Source of the DNA: Mucilaginibacter straminoryzae
GTDB taxonomy: Bacteria > Bacteroidota > Bacteroidia > Sphingobacteriales > Sphingobacteriaceae
NCBI RefSeq assembly: GCF_022953055.1
Contig: NZ_JALJEJ010000001.1
Coordinates: 124,001 to 188,000 of the forward strand
Length of the DNA: 64,000 nt
Reading direction: 5' to 3'
The translations under genes and the position numbers were made by a program. This document shows, one piece after another, positions 61,031 to 64,000 of the stretch. The notes beneath the pieces were generated by a model. That model did no database searches and had not been told where the DNA came from. It was given only the letters and a program-made list of their open reading frames with translations. The first letter of the stretch is position 1. Each line of letters begins with the position of its first letter.

Positions 61031-63679
61031 TTGAATATTAAGTTGGGCCGACAAGATGACATAATTCAGCATAGCTCCGTGTTGATTGGGGAACGATTCA
61101 CCTATCCTCTTGAACCTTTACACCGGGTTATCAGCAAAACGGTAAAAAAATACCCGGATGCGTTAGCGTATAAATATCAGGATCAGCTGCTTACTTATAG
61201 CATGCTGGAAGAACAGTCAGACTATATGGCTGCTTTTCTGATGGCAAATGGCTTATGTCCCGGCACTGTTGTAGGTGTCCTTTTAGACAGGTCTGCCACT
61301 TTGGTGGTTACCTTGCTGGCTATCTTAAAAGCGGGCGGCGTTTACCTGCCCATGGATATAGATTTTCCTGAAGACCGTATCCTGTACATGCTGGAAGATT
61401 CTGGGGCAACAATGCTGCTGACCTATTCAGACAAACGTGTTTTCTCTGCCGAAAATTTGACGGTCATCAATCTGTCCCTTGCTGAAATTGCCCAGCTTAA
61501 GCCAGAGTTGCCAAGGGTTTCGCATGAATGGCCGGCGTATATCTTATATACTTCTGGTTCCACGGGCAGGCCAAAAGGTGTGAAGGTTACACACCAGAAT
61601 CTGGTGAACCTGCTCATGAGCATGTTCTCGTTCCCAGGTATGGTGCATACAGACAAACTGCTGGCTGTAACCACCATATCTTTCGATATTTCTAATCTTG
61701 AGCTGTTTTTACCGCTTACCGCCGGGGCTACCCTGGTGATGGCGGATGCGGCTACCGCAAGGGATGGAAAAGCCCTTTTTAGGATGATGAAACAAGAGCA
61801 GATCACCTTTATGCAGGCCACCCCTGCTACGTGGAAGTTGCTGCTCCTAAGCGGATGGGATGAAAAACTGGATATCAAGATTGTCTCCTGCGGCGAACCA
61901 TTGCCTAAAGACCTTGCCGAAAAAATATTGGAGCGCTGCGCTTCTTTATGGAATATGTATGGGCCTACGGAAACTACCATCTATTCTACCGGGAAACAGA
62001 TCCTGAAAACAGACCGGGTGATCACTATCGGTAAGCCTATCGGTAATACGGAAGTTTACATTTTGGATGATCAGCTGAACCCGGTACCATGGGGCGAAAT
62101 AGGTGAAATCTATATTTCTGGCGATGGCGTCACGCAAGGCTATTTCGCACAACCCGAACTGGACGCAGAAAAATTTGTAATCGACCCATTTAAAGACGGC
62201 AGTGCCAAAATGTACCGCACCGGCGACTTGGGTCAATTGACAGCCGATGACGAGATATTGTATTTAGGGCGTCTGGATAAACAAATAAAAATAAGGGGCT
62301 ACCGTATCGAAGCTGGCGAAATAGAATACCAGCTAAAAAAATGTCCAGAAGTGGCCGAAGCCGTGGTGACTACCCGCACAGACCGTAGCCATGACCTTCG
62401 CCTGGTAGCGTATGTGATGCTTAAAGATTTTGCGCTAAACTTAAATTTTAAATCCCTTCAGCACGATTTCAAAGACCGGCTTGCGCAAGAGCTACCCTCT
62501 TACATGATCCCGTCCGAGTTTTATCTGTTAGAGGAATTACCCCTTACACTGAACGGGAAAATAGATTACAAAGCGCTGCCAGCCGCGGTAAGGAAAACCA
62601 CCGGAAAGGTAATTGCTTCTGCCGATACCGAGCTGGAAAAGAATCTTTTTGCGATTTGGGCCGAAGCCCTGGATACTACTGATTTTACTATTGACGATGA
62701 TTTTCTTGATGTAGGCGGTCATTCTTTAATTGCGCTTTATATCATGAACGAGATAGAGAAACTGTTAGGCAAAACAGTGCCGATCTCTGCATTGTATGAA
62801 TATCCGACCATTCGCAAGTTGGCTGCAGTATTAGATAATGGGATTAGTGACAGCCTTGCGGCGTCATTAGTAAAACTAAAAAGTGGCGGCGACAAACATC
62901 CCTTGTACCTGATTCATGGTAATGGGTTAAACCTGCTGAATTTTAATGCGCTTGTGCAATACCTGCCCGATGACCAGCCTGTTTATGGTTTCCAGGCGAT
63001 CGGTTTAAATGCATCTGACGCCGAGATCGGTACGATGGAGCAGGTGGCAGCCCGTTATGTGAAGGAGCTGCTTCACCAAAACCCGGATGGCCCCTATCTA
63101 TTGGCGGGCTACTCTTACGGGGGCAACATTGGTATCGAAATGGCGCGCATCCTGAAGAATATGGGTAAAGAGATCAGGTTGCTGGCGCTGTTTGATGCCA
63201 ATGCCCAGAACTCTGAGAAGTACAATTCGTGGACATCCAGAATCGGTAGAAAGATATTACGCCAAGGCCCTAAAGCGGTGTGGTTCACCAGGTCGCTCGT
63301 TAAAACCCCAGCTAAGGCAATCGGTTATCAGCTGTTTTTGCTGAGGAATAATGCTAATCGGATACTGCAGAAATTAAGATTAGTAAAGCAGGAAAAAAGC
63401 ATTGGTGTTTTTGAACAATTGGAACGGGTAACTCAGAAATATAACGAAGCTTACTACAACTATCGTATCAAACCATATGACGGCGAGATTTACCTGTTTA
63501 AAGCTGCGGAAAGGGTATATTTCGTAGACGATGCCGAGCAGCTTGGATGGGGCAAGTATGCGTTAAAGGTGCATGTTCGCGAAGTGCCTGGTGATCATAA
63601 AACCATGTTTGAAGAGCCAAACGTAGCAACATTTGCCGCTGAACTTACACGTGTCATAGACGCAATAAACTGCGCTTAA
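61031..63679 (+). CDS. NRPS-like enzyme: adenylation, carrier and thioesterase domains
   Basis: 882 residues without a condensation domain. Adenylation (about 20-510): A3 Y-T-S-G-S-T-G-R-P-K-G, A5 M-Y-G-P-T-E-T-T, A7 Y-R-T-G-D-L-G, A8 G-R-L-D-K-Q-I-K-I-R-G-Y-R, A10 N-G-K-I-D-Y. Carrier (about 535-605): D-V-G-G-H-S-L with the pantetheinyl Ser. Thioesterase (about 620-880): A-G-Y-S-Y-G-G. By eye the ten-residue specificity code is D-I-L-Q-V-C-M-I-Y-K; the closest that I recall is the glycine code, four positions off. Its order equals fungal quinone-forming A-T-TE enzymes, which join two aryl acids. TTG start; no ATG fits. Confidence 0.92.
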   Translation: MNIKLGRQDDIIQHSSVLIGERFTYPLEPLHRVISKTVKKYPDALAYKYQDQLLTYSMLEEQSDYMAAFLMANGLCPGTVVGVLLDRSATLVVTLLAILKAGGVYLPMDIDFPEDRILYMLEDSGATMLLTYSDKRVFSAENLTVINLSLAEIAQLKPELPRVSHEWPAYILYTSGSTGRPKGVKVTHQNLVNLLMSMFSFPGMVHTDKLLAVTTISFDISNLELFLPLTAGATLVMADAATARDGKALFRMMKQEQITFMQATPATWKLLLLSGWDEKLDIKIVSCGEPLPKDLAEKILERCASLWNMYGPTETTIYSTGKQILKTDRVITIGKPIGNTEVYILDDQLNPVPWGEIGEIYISGDGVTQGYFAQPELDAEKFVIDPFKDGSAKMYRTGDLGQLTADDEILYLGRLDKQIKIRGYRIEAGEIEYQLKKCPEVAEAVVTTRTDRSHDLRLVAYVMLKDFALNLNFKSLQHDFKDRLAQELPSYMIPSEFYLLEELPLTLNGKIDYKALPAAVRKTTGKVIASADTELEKNLFAIWAEALDTTDFTIDDDFLDVGGHSLIALYIMNEIEKLLGKTVPISALYEYPTIRKLAAVLDNGISDSLAASLVKLKSGGDKHPLYLIHGNGLNLLNFNALVQYLPDDQPVYGFQAIGLNASDAEIGTMEQVAARYVKELLHQNPDGPYLLAGYSYGGNIGIEMARILKNMGKEIRLLALFDANAQNSEKYNSWTSRIGRKILRQGPKAVWFTRSLVKTPAKAIGYQLFLLRNNANRILQKLRLVKQEKSIGVFEQLERVTQKYNEAYYNYRIKPYDGEIYLFKAAERVYFVDDAEQLGWGKYALKVHVREVPGDHKTMFEEPNVATFAAELTRVIDAINCA

Positions 63680-63743
63680 CAAATCCGTTGGTGCTTATTA
63701 GTAAGCCCCGCCAATCCAATCAGCTTTCTGTTATATTTACAGG

Positions 63744-64000
63744 GTGATAAAAATCCGGCCTTATTTAAAAAGTAAGTGGCTGCTGGCAGTGTTGCTAACC
63801 ATTCTGCTGATACTGATTGCGCAGCTTTCTGCCATTCCGCTAGTGGTGGAAATGGTCTATTCGAAAGGATTGTTCCGGGGTGTTGCAGTTATCCAGCATT
63901 TGTTGCTTGGGTGGATTCCCTTTAGCATCGGCGATATCCTATACATCCTGCTGATTGTTTACTGTTTGGTTGCGTTTGTTAAATGGCTGGGATTGTTGTT
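63744..64000 (+). CDS. DUF3810 family membrane protein, 3' end cut by window edge
   Basis: About 85 codons in view from a GTG at 63744. A short basic start (V-I-K-I-R-P-Y-L-K-S-K-W), a strong transmembrane helix (about 12-32), then V-Y-S-K-G-L-F-R and P-F-S-I-G-D-I-L-Y-I before a second helix. This matches the N-terminus of DUF3810, a Bacteroidota membrane protein with a later HExxH zinc-peptidase motif, which lies beyond the window. Operon relation to the A-T-TE gene, 64 bases upstream, is uncertain. Confidence 0.75.
   Translation, partial: MIKIRPYLKSKWLLAVLLTILLILIAQLSAIPLVVEMVYSKGLFRGVAVIQHLLLGWIPFSIGDILYILLIVYCLVAFVKWLGLL

Noticed and set aside
1..64000. CRISPR array, tRNA, rRNA, IS element or prophage
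   Set aside because: No regularly spaced repeats, cloverleaf ending in CCA-type acceptor, transposase or phage gene seen by reading; a covariance-model search was not possible.

Overview
The window looks like chromosomal DNA of a Bacteroidota bacterium, most likely family Sphingobacteriaceae (Mucilaginibacter/Pedobacter type). The evidence is the gene content: SusC-like and OMP_b-brl_3 barrel receptors, many small TonB-C proteins, a DUF4270 lipoprotein beside half-size GlgA and panC/panD, a CarB without its C-terminal regulatory domain, and lipoproteins of the S-C-K-K-D type. The promoters agree: many genes are preceded by the Bacteroidota -7 box TAnnTTTG. GC content is in the mid-forties. 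I saw no tRNA, rRNA, CRISPR array, transposase or phage gene.

Layout. 1-4.8 kb: glmS (cut by the left edge), DUF4270 lipoprotein, half-size glycogen synthase-like gene, then divergent panC and panD. 4.8-9.1 kb: accessory stretch with a TonB-C/MORN protein, two tandem paralogous secreted proteins, a lipoprotein gene broken by an in-frame TAG, and another lipoprotein. 9.4-14.3 kb: carB, a 52-residue membrane protein and an M61 peptidase. 14.4-20.5 kb: marR plus a complete RND efflux operon (adaptor, pump, TolC-type channel). 20.5-24 kb: orphan receiver coupled to a BadF-type kinase, a TonB-C protein under tandem palindromes, DUF4256 and a small porin. 24-33 kb: two large beta-barrel receptors flanking a thioredoxin/oxidoreductase pair, DUF4142, and the gcvH-vanZ-small lipoprotein chain. 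33-36.3 kb: feoA-feoB and a SprT-like protein. 36.4-41.6 kb: IPT/TIG lipoprotein with an outer membrane partner, an Lrp/AsnC regulator, and a non-primary sigma-70 factor downstream of a DUF1015 gene. 42-48.4 kb: pckA, a DUF262/DUF1524 (GmrSD-like) putative defence nuclease, and pdhC-pdhA. 48.7-53.4 kb: NlpC/P60 peptidase, CapA-like protein, SPFH protein, DUF922 and small hypotheticals. 53.4-58.1 kb: a complete cyanophycin module (isoaspartyl peptidase, cyanophycinase, cyanophycin synthetase). 58.1-64 kb: acyltransferase, DUF92, methyltransferase, a stand-alone adenylation-carrier-thioesterase enzyme, and the start of a DUF3810 protein.

How genes fit together. Housekeeping metabolism (amino sugars, pantothenate, pyrimidine/arginine precursor, glycine cleavage, gluconeogenesis, pyruvate dehydrogenase) is interleaved with envelope functions. 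The strongest multi-gene systems are the RND pump, feoAB and the cyanophycin make-and-break module. The most noteworthy non-coding signal is a shared ACTA-N6-TAGT palindrome, BlaI/MecI operator-like in geometry. It lies in tandem before a TonB-C gene whose tail resembles Bacteroidota M56/BlaR1-type proteins, and again before a TonB-dependent receptor. A large imperfect dyad overlaps the feoA promoter. The most plausible defence gene is the DUF262 protein. The most plausible secondary-metabolism gene is the A-T-TE enzyme.
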